22,494 bases of DNA from assembly GCA_002499445.1 (NCBI GenBank), contig DALS01000029.1, positions 1 to 22,494 on the forward strand. The letters run 5' to 3'. Source of the stretch: Methanosarcina sp. UBA293 (lineage in GTDB: Archaea > Halobacteriota > Methanosarcinia > Methanosarcinales > Methanosarcinaceae). The notes beneath the pieces are model-generated. The model made no database searches and was not told where the DNA came from. It saw nothing but the letters and a program-made list of their open reading frames with translations. The stretch's first letter is position 1, and each line of letters opens with the position of its first letter. Below are positions 13,851-20,517 of this stretch, one piece after another. Position numbers and translations under genes: made by a program.

Positions 13851-13940
13851 TATATTCTTATTTTTCTGTGTATTCTTATTTTTCTGTGTATTCTTATTTT
13901 TCTGTGTATTCTTATTTTTCTATGTATTCTTATTTTTTCT
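13851..13940. repeat. Five exact-length 18-bp tandem repeats between rpsO and the ABC uptake operon
   Basis: Units of TGTATTCTTATTTTTCTG occupy 13851-13868, 13869-13886, 13887-13904, 13905-13922 and 13923-13940. Units 2 and 3 are identical and the others differ by one to a few bases. Each unit ends in a TTTTTC tract in the rpsO sense, so RNA polymerase leaving rpsO meets five U-tracts in a row. On the other strand the array is A-rich and should not terminate the convergent gene. Confidence 0.9.
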
Positions 13941-13960
13941 TTAATATGATTGTGTGCACT

Positions 13961-14743
13961 TTAGAGGTTGTGTGCAAATGGTACTTCAGGGCTTCCGGGA
14001 ACCACACACTGCATACCTGCAATCTCTCCGATAACTACTGGCAGGCCATATACCTCCTCGATCACCTGAGGTGTGATTACCTCGGCTCCTCCGTGTGCGT
14101 GAACCTTCCCTCCTTTCAGGAGAATAAACCGGTCTGCATACCTGAGAGCCTGATTGAGGTCGTGCATGGTCATTACGGCTGCAATCCCATGCTCGAGGAC
14201 AATCTGCCTGATAATGGCCAGGATCTCAACCTGATTTCTCAGGTCAAGGCTGCTTGTAGGTTCGTCCAGGAGGAGAACTTTTGGTTCCTGTACGAGTGAG
14301 CGTGCAATTGCGACCTTCTGGAGTTCGCCTCCGCTCATTTCATCGATATAAGCCATGCGGAGTTTTTCCATGGAAAGTAACTTGAAAACTGAATCGACTA
14401 TTCTAAGGTCCTTTTCGGTAATATCCCATTTGATATGGGGCCGTCTTCCGAGCAGGACGGCATCAAAAGCGGTCAGCCTTCCGGTTTCCACCCTTTGAGG
14501 AACATATCCGACAAGACGTGCAATTTCCATTGTTCCCAGGTCAAAAAGGTTATTTCCGTCAAGATGAACTGTTCCTCCTCTGGGACGGAGAATCCTATTA
14601 AGACATTTTAACAGGGTGGTCTTGCCAACCCCATTGGGCCCGAGAATTGCTACAATTTCTCCTTCTTCGATGGAAAAAGCGATTTCATGGAGGATTTTAC
14701 GGTTACGATACAGGAATTCAAGCTCTTCTACACAAAGAATCAT
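13961..14743 (-). CDS. FecCD/BtuCD-family uptake ABC transporter, ATP-binding protein
   Basis: 260-aa ATPase of the iron-complex/cobamide importer family (COG1120). Motifs: Walker A GPNGVGKTT (35-43), Q-loop Gln83 (VGYVPQ), signature MSGGELQKV (136-144), Walker B KVLLLDEPTSSLD (155-167) and switch His194 (TMHDLNQAL, typical of FecE/BtuD). Its ATG overlaps the permease stop by 4 bp, so the pair is translationally coupled. The protein would bind the cytoplasmic face of the permease dimer and power uptake. The substrate may be a cobamide, heme-like or ferric-chelate compound; sequence alone does not decide. Confidence 0.92.
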   Translation of the reverse strand: MILCVEELEFLYRNRKILHEIAFSIEEGEIVAILGPNGVGKTTLLKCLNRILRPRGGTVHLDGNNLFDLGTMEIARLVGYVPQRVETGRLTAFDAVLLGRRPHIKWDITEKDLRIVDSVFKLLSMEKLRMAYIDEMSGGELQKVAIARSLVQEPKVLLLDEPTSSLDLRNQVEILAIIRQIVLEHGIAAVMTMHDLNQALRYADRFILLKGGKVHAHGGAEVITPQVIEEVYGLPVVIGEIAGMQCVVPGSPEVPFAHNL

Positions 14744-15822
14744 CTTTTGTATCCCCTAAGAAGTAAGTATATGAAAATTGGTGCTCCCATGAAAGCCGTA
14801 AGGATAGAGACAGGAAGCACATATGGCGACACTATAAGCCTGGCTGCGGTATCAGATGCCAGAAGGAGAATCCCTCCAAGCAGGGTTGAGCCAGGGATCA
14901 GGTATCTCTGGTCATCTCCTATGACTCTTCTTGCCATGTGTGGACAGACCAGCCCTACAAACCCGATTACTCCCAAAAACGAAACGATCACAGCAGAAAC
15001 AAGAGCTGCAATAACCATGCCGACCAGCCTGACCCTTTCCACATTGATGCCTAACCCTTTTGCGGTTTCGTCTCCTGCGTCTATGGCATTGTAGTCCCAG
15101 CGGTTGATTATGAAAAATATAGTCGCAAGCAGGACAACACATGTCATAATTTTAAGTTCTAGCCAGTTTACTCTTCCGACATCGCCAAAGGTCCAGAAAA
15201 CAACTGCTGCGAGCTGAGTATCATCAGCAAAGTACTGCAGAAACATCGTGCCTGCGGTAAAAAGGGAAGAAAGCGCAACGCCCGCAAGTACCATTACTTC
15301 GGGAGAAGAGGCTCGGATTCGGGAAATAAGCAGAATTATCCCGGTAGCAAGAAGGCAGAAGAAAAAAGCTACCATGGTAGTCAGGTAAGGGTTGTTGATC
15401 ATTATGGGATCTGCAACTGTAGACTGTATTTTTCCAGTGCCTAGAACTACCACAGATACTGCAGCCCCGAAAGCACCGGCATTTGAAATTCCAAGCGTAA
15501 ACGGAGATCCAAGTGGATTGCGCAGGATGGACTGCATTACAACCCCTGCAACTGAAAGTCCGGCACCTGCAACTATCGCAGCTAGAGCCTGTGGGAGCCG
15601 GATATTCCAGATTATACTCCGTACACCTACATCCCATTTAGTAACAGGTTTTTGACCCAACAGTGTCTGCATTACCTTGTACAGAGGGATTTCTACCTCT
15701 CCTACTGAGATCGAGTAGATAAACATAAAGAAGAGGAGCAGGAGCCCCCCTAAAATCCAGAAGTATTTCCTCCTCACGTAAGCGAGGTAATCTTCCGGAA
15801 CTGCTCCTTTGGCAAAATGCAC
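14740..15822 (-). CDS. FecCD/BtuC-family uptake ABC transporter, permease
   Basis: 360-aa membrane permease of the FecCD/BtuC family, with about nine to ten hydrophobic helices. Family landmarks: VRSIIWNIRLPQALAAIVAGAGLSVAGVVMQ (residues ~67-97), RNPLGSPFTLGISNAGAFGAA just after it, the central GDVGRVNW, and C-terminal VGFVGLVCPHMARRVIGDDQRYLIPGS, which contacts the ATPase. The start is GTG (15820-15822), supported by GGAGGG nine bases upstream in the 18-bp gap after the binding-protein gene. The N-terminal 20 residues (before KYFWILGGLLL) are hydrophilic and slightly longer than usual. It works as a dimer with the ATPase and is fed by the lipoprotein. Confidence 0.93.
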   Translation of the reverse strand: MHFAKGAVPEDYLAYVRRKYFWILGGLLLLFFMFIYSISVGEVEIPLYKVMQTLLGQKPVTKWDVGVRSIIWNIRLPQALAAIVAGAGLSVAGVVMQSILRNPLGSPFTLGISNAGAFGAAVSVVVLGTGKIQSTVADPIMINNPYLTTMVAFFFCLLATGIILLISRIRASSPEVMVLAGVALSSLFTAGTMFLQYFADDTQLAAVVFWTFGDVGRVNWLELKIMTCVVLLATIFFIINRWDYNAIDAGDETAKGLGINVERVRLVGMVIAALVSAVIVSFLGVIGFVGLVCPHMARRVIGDDQRYLIPGSTLLGGILLLASDTAARLIVSPYVLPVSILTAFMGAPIFIYLLLRGYKR

Positions 15823-15840
15823 TTACTTATACCCTCCGTG

Positions 15841-17058
15841 TTATAGCGGAATCTGCTTAAAGCCAATATTATTATACTGTTTATTCAGGTCGGAGAAGAC
15901 AGGTTTGCCAACGAAGAAAGTGTATATCTCGTGGGCTTTTGCTTCCGGATTGATATCTTCAAACCTGTCCGGATAGAGCACTTTTCCTACAAAATAAGCG
16001 TTTGCAAGCACGGACTCATAATTCGTGCTATAGAAATTGTAGGGAATCACGCCGTAAACTTTGCCGTTCTCTATCGCTGAAAGCCCTTTGAGGGCAGGGT
16101 CATTCTTGAGCTCTCCAATAGCTCCTTCATTACCCAACTGAATGGTACCGACATCAATAAACAGGTACTCTGGGTCCCACTTTACGAGTGCTTCTTTGGC
16201 AATATCTGCATGGTCAGCGCCCATTCCGGTTGCAACATTCTTTGCATTCACCCAGAGAAATGGCGGATAAGCAGGTTCCGTGGAGACAATTCCATGAGCT
16301 CCTGCACTGCTCACCCCTCCAACATAGACAGTCTTTCTCTCGGATTCCGGGATATCTATAGTCCTGTTTTCAAGGTCCTGCATTGTAGCTTCAATATAGG
16401 CAATCACTTCTTCTGCTCTTTCCTGTTTGCCTACTGCCTCACCCATTATCCGGAGTGAGTTGTACATTTCGGCTTTTTGCTGCTCATTTTTTAAAGACCC
16501 GTAAGGAAGCATGACAACAGGAATACCAGTTTTACTTTGAAGTGAATCGGCATTAGCAGCATTGGTTGCTGCCGGCTGACCAGTTGTTTCGGTTTTCAGG
16601 ATAATCTGTGGATCAATGGCAATTATCTTTTCAGGATCATCTTTGCCTCTGAACTCACCAATCAGTGGATACTCTTTAAGCTGTGGATTTGCAAGGACAT
16701 AAGGGCGTCCCTCAATTTCGTTTTCTTTTTTTTCTATGCTGTCAACCCCAACGATGCTGTCTTCGGCTCCGAGGTATATAAGGTAGCGCAGGCACCCGGC
16801 TCCTGAGCAAACAAATCTTTCCGCATTACGAGGTATAGTGACTTCTCTGCTGACTCCATCTTTGAATGTTACCTCTGCAGATTCTACTACCTCATCGGCG
16901 CTTGAAACTCCTGAAGCCTCTTTTGGAGCTGATACTACTGAATTTCCATTGGATGTAGATTTATCAACGCATCCAGAAGCCATTATCAGAGCAGTAATGA
17001 GTATAAACATTAAAATAAATATATTTGATTTTAATTTATTACTTTTATTTAATTCCAT
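15841..17058 (-). CDS. Periplasmic-binding-type lipoprotein of the FecCD/BtuCD uptake system
   Basis: 405-aa surface-anchored substrate-binding protein (TroA/BtuF fold). The N-terminus is a lipoprotein signal: hydrophobic residues 12-27 then LIMASGC, with Cys30 as the predicted lipidated residue, followed by a Ser/Asn-rich spacer. The mature part has the two-lobe pattern: ERFVCSGAGCLRYLIYLGAEDSIVGVD, then DPEKIIAIDPQIILK in lobe 1, and PEYLFIDVGTIQLG and YFVGKVLYPDRF in lobe 2. It is longer than E. coli BtuF (266 aa) and contains GGVSSAGAHGIVSTEPAYPP, a loop I associate with archaeal metal-complex binding proteins. It is the first gene of the three-gene operon, with ribosome site GAGGAAA. Cobamide specificity is suggested only by regional context. 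Confidence 0.88.
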   Translation of the reverse strand: MELNKSNKLKSNIFILMFILITALIMASGCVDKSTSNGNSVVSAPKEASGVSSADEVVESAEVTFKDGVSREVTIPRNAERFVCSGAGCLRYLIYLGAEDSIVGVDSIEKKENEIEGRPYVLANPQLKEYPLIGEFRGKDDPEKIIAIDPQIILKTETTGQPAATNAANADSLQSKTGIPVVMLPYGSLKNEQQKAEMYNSLRIMGEAVGKQERAEEVIAYIEATMQDLENRTIDIPESERKTVYVGGVSSAGAHGIVSTEPAYPPFLWVNAKNVATGMGADHADIAKEALVKWDPEYLFIDVGTIQLGNEGAIGELKNDPALKGLSAIENGKVYGVIPYNFYSTNYESVLANAYFVGKVLYPDRFEDINPEAKAHEIYTFFVGKPVFSDLNKQYNNIGFKQIPL

Positions 17059-17447
17059 GTTACTTTCCTCTTTAGTTAGTGAGTAAAAGTATTACATAAA
17101 ATTAACTAAATTTGTTTGTTTATTATTGAATCTCAAGAGTTTTCTGAAAATAATGAATTATTATGATTTTTAAAGCAAGAAGATAATCTTGCAACGTTGA
17201 CTGTAACCAGTTTGTTTTCAACTGTTGAAGTCGATAACCTATGACCAAGGACGTTTTTGTGAATTTAACTTATATAAAAAATTAACACCTTGAAACATTG
17301 ATCTGGTAAGATAATTAGTTAAAAAGTGAATAAAACTAGAGAGTATTGATGAAAATTGGATGAGACTTAGATGAAGTACTTATTCTCAGTTTCTTCCAAA
17401 AATGAGTTAACCTAGGTAAGTAAATCGCTTTTCAAGAAATCATAAGT
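17059..17447. other. Gene-free spacer upstream of the uptake operon
   Basis: About 390 bp, strongly AT-rich, with no credible reading frame on either strand. It holds the putative uptake-operon promoter and long leader. TTAGTTA recurs at 17072-17078 and 17315-17321, with its reverse complement at 17103-17109, which may be regulatory. Confidence 0.5.
17268..17278 (-). promoter_or_regulatory. Candidate strong TATA box for the uptake operon (long leader)
   Basis: On the minus strand TTTATATAAGT sits in an A/T-rich context. Transcription from near 17245 would give a leader of ~185 nt before the binding-protein ATG. That leader contains a perfect hairpin, GCAAGA (17175-17180) with TCTTGC (17187-17192), and an 8-bp inverted repeat, TTTAGTTA (17071-17078) with TAACTAAA (17103-17110). 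A shorter leader from a weaker element nearer the gene is not excluded. Confidence 0.4.
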
Positions 17448-17865
17448 TCAATATTCGGGTTCTAGCCCCTCTATAAGGGAAAAAGTTTTATCCAGTTCAG
17501 CTTCTTTTTCTACCCGCTGTTTTTTTTCTTTTCCTGGTTGATTGCTTCAATGGCTACACCATATAGCTTTTCAATTTCACGAGCTGACTCTAAGGTGAGT
17601 ACGGACAAAACCTGAGGATACTCGCCACTGCGAACGATTATTCCTTTAAAGACATGCCCTATAGCTCTGGATAGTTTTTCAATTTCACCTGAGATATCAT
17701 CTACGTTCGTATTTGCGGTCGCATGGAAGGCATGTCAAAAGAGGCCTGGTAGGTCTGACCGACACTGTTGGTATAACTTGCATTAACAGCTTTGAGGTCG
17801 AAAATCGCAGTTTTTGCCAATGCTGTGCGCAAGATACCAGCAGGATAAAAGGGCAAATAACAAAG
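17448..17865 (-). pseudogene. Degraded gene of unknown family with two frameshifts
   Basis: Three minus-strand frames join into one ~140-aa protein-like sequence. Frame 1 (17865 to ~17730) reads YLPFYPAGILRTALAKTAIF and on through SVGQTYQASFDMPS. Frame 2 (~17735 to ~17520) reads VDDISGEIEKLSRAIGHVF, KGIIVRSGEYPQVLSVLTLE and EIEKLYGVAIEAINQEKKK. Frame 3 (~17520 to 17448) reads QRVEKEAELDKTFSLIEGLE then PEY and a stop. Both joins need one inserted base; the second is in an A8 run (17520-17527) where A9 would restore the frame. A stop lies just before frame 1 and no start is visible, so the N-terminus is lost, or the gene never extended further. It lies 51 bp after nadC on the same strand. I do not recognise the family. 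Sequencing error in the A-run could account for one of the shifts. Confidence 0.65.
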
Positions 17866-17916
17866 TTATATGATCCCCTTTCAGCTTTTTACTTTTCAGC
17901 CTCTTTAATTAGATTT

Positions 17917-18741
17917 TCAACTGATTATTTCCAGGCTTATATCTATCCATCTTGATTTGTGGATAAGAGAACCCATAGATATGACATCTACTCCGGTTTT
18001 TGCATACCCCTCAAGGTTTTCCTGGGAAATTCCTCCGGATGCTTCCACAATAACTGAGTTCCTGAGCCCTTTTTCTTTAAGTATTTCCAGCGTTTCCCGG
18101 GTAGCTTCGGGCGGCATGTTATCCAGCATTATAATATCAGCTCCGAGTTCTGCAGCGAGCACAGCATCTTTTGCAGACTCGACTTCAACTTCTATTTTCC
18201 TAGTGAAACTGGCTTTTTTCGCTGCCTTGATTGCGGCTTCTATTCCCATTAGCTTGACGTGGTTGTCTTTAATCATAACCGAATCTGAAAGATTGAATCT
18301 GTGAGGGTCTCCTCCGCCTGCAGCCACTGCCAATTTTTCGAACTTCCTTATTCCCGGGGTGGTTTTTCTCGTACAGGCTACCCTTGTAGTCTCTGAATAT
18401 TTTCTTACCGTATCCACACAGGCTCGGGTAAGAGTTGCAATCCCGCTAAGATGCCCAAGGAAATTCAGGGAAAGCCTCTCTGCTCTGAGAATAGATACTG
18501 CTCCTCCCTTTAACCTGAAAACAATCTCACCTTCTTTGAGATAGTCTCCGTCTTTAAAAGTGGTTTCAGCCTGAATCCCAAGATAGCAAAAAATTGATTC
18601 GGCTTCTTTAATCCCGGCAATAACGCAGGCCTCTTTTGTGATAATAATGGCTTCTGAAGGTCTATCAGGCACAATAGTGCACGAAAAATCATCGTACCCA
18701 AGATCTTCTTCTATAAAACTTTCAACTTCTTTAATAAACAT
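17917..18741 (-). CDS. nadC: NadC, quinolinate phosphoribosyltransferase
   Basis: 274-aa cytoplasmic enzyme that converts quinolinate and PRPP to nicotinate mononucleotide, CO2 and PPi. Signatures: RAERLSLNFLGHLSGIATLT (87-106), TRKTTPGIRKFEK (124-136), GGGDPHRFNLSDSVMIKDNH (142-161), the IEVEVES strand, IIMLDNMPPE and VEASGGI. These Lys/Arg/His residues form the quinolinate and PRPP sites. Length and motifs are normal for NadC rather than the paralogue ModD, and the nearby nadX and nadA supply its substrate. The ATG follows GGGAGAAATC. A TATA-like CTTATAAAT lies ~35 nt upstream, preceded by a 65/66-bp tandem duplication that may be regulatory. The product is also the phosphoribosyl donor used to make alpha-ribazole-phosphate for cobamides. 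Confidence 0.96.
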   Translation of the reverse strand: MFIKEVESFIEEDLGYDDFSCTIVPDRPSEAIIITKEACVIAGIKEAESIFCYLGIQAETTFKDGDYLKEGEIVFRLKGGAVSILRAERLSLNFLGHLSGIATLTRACVDTVRKYSETTRVACTRKTTPGIRKFEKLAVAAGGGDPHRFNLSDSVMIKDNHVKLMGIEAAIKAAKKASFTRKIEVEVESAKDAVLAAELGADIIMLDNMPPEATRETLEILKEKGLRNSVIVEASGGISQENLEGYAKTGVDVISMGSLIHKSRWIDISLEIIS

Positions 18742-18771
18742 GATTTCTCCCAGGTGTGTTATGTTTACTAA

Positions 18772-18780
18772 ATTTATAAG
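18772..18780 (-). promoter_or_regulatory. Candidate TATA box for nadC
   Basis: The minus strand reads CTTATAAAT; a start ~25 nt downstream falls near 18750, giving a ~10-nt leader. The tandem duplication begins immediately upstream (18782), where archaeal activators or BRE-competing repressors usually bind. Confidence 0.5.
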
Positions 18781-18781
18781 A

Positions 18782-18912
18782 GGTACGGTGTCTTTAATAT
18801 TTTTTTCTAGGCAAAATGAGTGCGGATAAACCGAGCTGTCGGTTTTGGTACGATATCTTTAATATTTTTTTTCTAGATAAAATGAGTGCGGATAAACCGA
18901 GCTGTCGGTTTT
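18782..18912. repeat. 65/66-bp tandem duplication with internal dyad, upstream of nadC
   Basis: Copy 1 (18782-18846) and copy 2 (18847-18912) differ only at GGTGTC/GATATC, a T7/T8 run and GGCAAA/GATAAA. Each contains the perfect dyad AAACCGA-GCTG-TCGGTTT, and AAAATGAGTGC (18813-18823 and 18879-18889). The dyad could be a protein-binding site on DNA or a short RNA hairpin. Confidence 0.9.
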
Positions 18913-19078
18913 CAGAAGCTCTTCCTGTAAAGTGATTCAGCAGAAAATTTAAAATCAGGTGACGATTTACAGTACACCTATCCTCTGGTTTATGAGATGT
19001 TCTTTAGTTTATGAAGTTAATTGCTAAAAGTAATGACAGGGAAGTGATCATTTATTGATCATTCCTCAGGAGTCTGGA

Positions 19079-19894
19079 ATGCTGAAAATAGGAATTATTG
19101 GTTGTGGATTTATTGGTGGACAGATTTGCAGGGCTATTGATGCCGGGACTATTAATGCGGAGCTGTATGCTCTTTCGGACTTTTCTGAGAGCAAGGTCCT
19201 TAAGCTTGCAGCTTCCCTGAAAAATTGTAGTCCTGCTTGTATGAAAGTCGAAGAATTATTGAGAAACGTAGATCTTGTTATAGAAAGTGCCTCTCAAAAT
19301 GCTGTCAGGTTAATAGTGCCTCAGGCTCTTGAAGCAGGGCGCAATGTCATGGTCCTGAGTATAGGTGCTCTTGCAGATAAAGAACTCCGGGAAAGACTCT
19401 TTAGGCTTGCAAAACAAAATAACTGCAAGCTCTATTTTCCTTCAGGCGCGGTTGCTGGTATAGATGGGATAAATTCCGCGTCAGCAGCGGAAATCTACTC
19501 AGTTTCCCTCACTACCAGAAAACCGCCGCTAGGCTTCGCAGGAGCTCCACATGTTAAAGCTCTGGGTATTCAGCTTGAGAATATCGAAAAAGAAACCCTG
19601 CTTTTTGAGGGACCTGCCTCGGAAGCAGTTAAAGCCTTCCCTGCAAATGTTAACGTTGCAGCCACAATAAGCCTTGCAGGCATAGGCTTTGAGCGGACGA
19701 AAGTGAGAGTAATCGCCGACCCTGCTCTGTCCAGAAACGTGCACGAGATAACTGTAGAAGGCGAATTCGGTAAATTCTTCACTAAAGTCGAAAACCTTCC
19801 CTCCCCAGAAAACCCAAAAACCAGCTATCTTGCAGCCCTTTCTGCAATTTCTACCCTGAAAAAGATCCTGAATCCAATACAAATCGGAACCTGA
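19079..19894 (+). CDS. nadX: NadX, L-aspartate dehydrogenase
   Basis: 271-aa NAD(P)-dependent dehydrogenase that oxidises L-aspartate to iminoaspartate, replacing the oxygen-dependent oxidase NadB. Seen: Rossmann motif GIIGCGFIGGQICRAI (5-20), LVIESASQNAV in the next nucleotide-binding strand, SGAVAGIDG near residue 125, and catalytic His222 in NVHEITVEG, as in archaeal aspartate dehydrogenases. The frame opens at a TTG (19055), but AGGAGT (19068-19073) lies six bases before the ATG at 19079, which I use. The gene faces nadC across the divergent spacer and precedes nadA by ~620 bp. Iminoaspartate is unstable, so close coupling with NadA is expected. Confidence 0.93.
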   Translation: MLKIGIIGCGFIGGQICRAIDAGTINAELYALSDFSESKVLKLAASLKNCSPACMKVEELLRNVDLVIESASQNAVRLIVPQALEAGRNVMVLSIGALADKELRERLFRLAKQNNCKLYFPSGAVAGIDGINSASAAEIYSVSLTTRKPPLGFAGAPHVKALGIQLENIEKETLLFEGPASEAVKAFPANVNVAATISLAGIGFERTKVRVIADPALSRNVHEITVEGEFGKFFTKVENLPSPENPKTSYLAALSAISTLKKILNPIQIGT

Positions 19895-20210
19895 AGTGAC
19901 GAGAATAGCATGAGATCTTTTTTGAAAAATTTTGCGTTGAACTGTTTGGTCACAACCGTTGCGCCGGTTGATCACGCCTGATAGGGTTTGGGGATAAGGC
20001 TTTTAAATCCAAACGTTACGCTGTTTTTGATCAAACACAACCGTTGCTAGGGGTTTTTGATCAAACTTTTTTTGAAAAAGTTTGTGATCACGCCTGCTTC
20101 GTGATCCAAAAAGAAATTCGGGTAAATTAGCCCTCTTGAGCGGAGCAAAAAGGGTACCGTGCTGTTGCGATTACATCGCAACTAAAAGAGAAATTAAAGA
20201 TTTTTCTGAT

Positions 20211-20285
20211 CCCGAAGTGGAACTCGGGCGCCGAAACGGAAGCCGTCCTCCCGAGACGGGACTCGGGTGGTGCGACTCACGGTTC
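20211..20285 (+). repeat. Three GC-rich 20-bp tandem units; candidate structured RNA
   Basis: Units are CCCGAAGTGGAACTCGGGCG (20211-20230), CCGAAACGGAAGCCGTCCTC (20231-20250) and CCGAGACGGGACTCGGGTGG (20251-20270). Units 1 and 3 each fold on themselves (CCCGA/TCGGG; CCCGAG 20250-20255 with CTCGGG 20262-20267). CCGT (20243-20246) can also close on ACGG (20279-20282). The block is far richer in G+C than the spacer around it. Whether it is transcribed is unknown. Confidence 0.55.
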
Positions 20286-20290
20286 ACAAA

Positions 20291-20299
20291 TATTATATA
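20291..20299 (+). promoter_or_regulatory. Candidate TATA box for nadA
   Basis: TATTATATA after ACAAA, immediately downstream of the GC-rich block. It predicts transcription from near 20320 with a ~200-nt leader. An A-rich TTAAAAAATA at 20431 is an alternative, giving a ~55-nt leader. Confidence 0.35.
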
Positions 20300-20517
20300 G
20301 TGCTGGAGAGTTAAGCACGTAAGTTATCAGGAACGAATGGCATGTGTTCAAAAATGAGTGCACTGGATAGATAGGTTTTCCATTCTTGCATTTCTTTTCA
20401 CGTCTACGTGCCTGTAAAAATCCCAATGTATTAAAAAATAATTATTTTAAGCTTGACCTTAATCTCTGATCCAGATTTTATTCTCCGGATCTCATTCCAA
20501 AAACTTAAGGTGGTCCA

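Larger units (their letters stand above)
18742..19078. other. Divergent nadC-nadX spacer
   Basis: 337 bp without genes. The left part holds the nadC promoter and the 65/66-bp tandem duplication (18782-18912). The right part holds the nadX start region; TTTATGAAG near 19009-19017 is a weak TATA candidate for nadX. Confidence 0.5.
19895..20517. other. nadX-nadA spacer with duplicated segments and several hairpins
   Basis: 623 bp without a credible gene. The left half (19918-20106) holds imperfect duplications: CACAACCGTTGC at 19951 and 20036, TGATCACGCCTG at 19969 and 20085, and GTTTTTGATCAAAC at 20023 and 20053. Perfect hairpins are CAAACTTTTT/AAAAAGTTTG (20062-20084, 10 bp), GATCACG/CGTGATC (20086-20106) and GTTGCGA/TCGCAAC (20164-20182). 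The middle holds the GC-rich triple repeat (20211-20270). The right part holds TATA-like TATTATATA (20291-20299), AAAATGAGTGC (20351-20361), a 14-bp palindrome AAAATAATTATTTT (20435-20448), and the nadA ribosome site. Confidence 0.6.

Noticed and set aside
13868..14299. 143-aa plus-strand frame starting MYSYFSVYSYFSVYSYF
   Set aside because: The first part is a translation of the 18-bp tandem repeat and the rest is antisense to the ABC ATPase gene.
20243..20290. H/ACA guide RNA candidate (CCGT/ACGG outer stem with a downstream ACA)
   Set aside because: The internal loop is too short on the 5' side for a pseudouridylation pocket and no kink-turn motif was seen.
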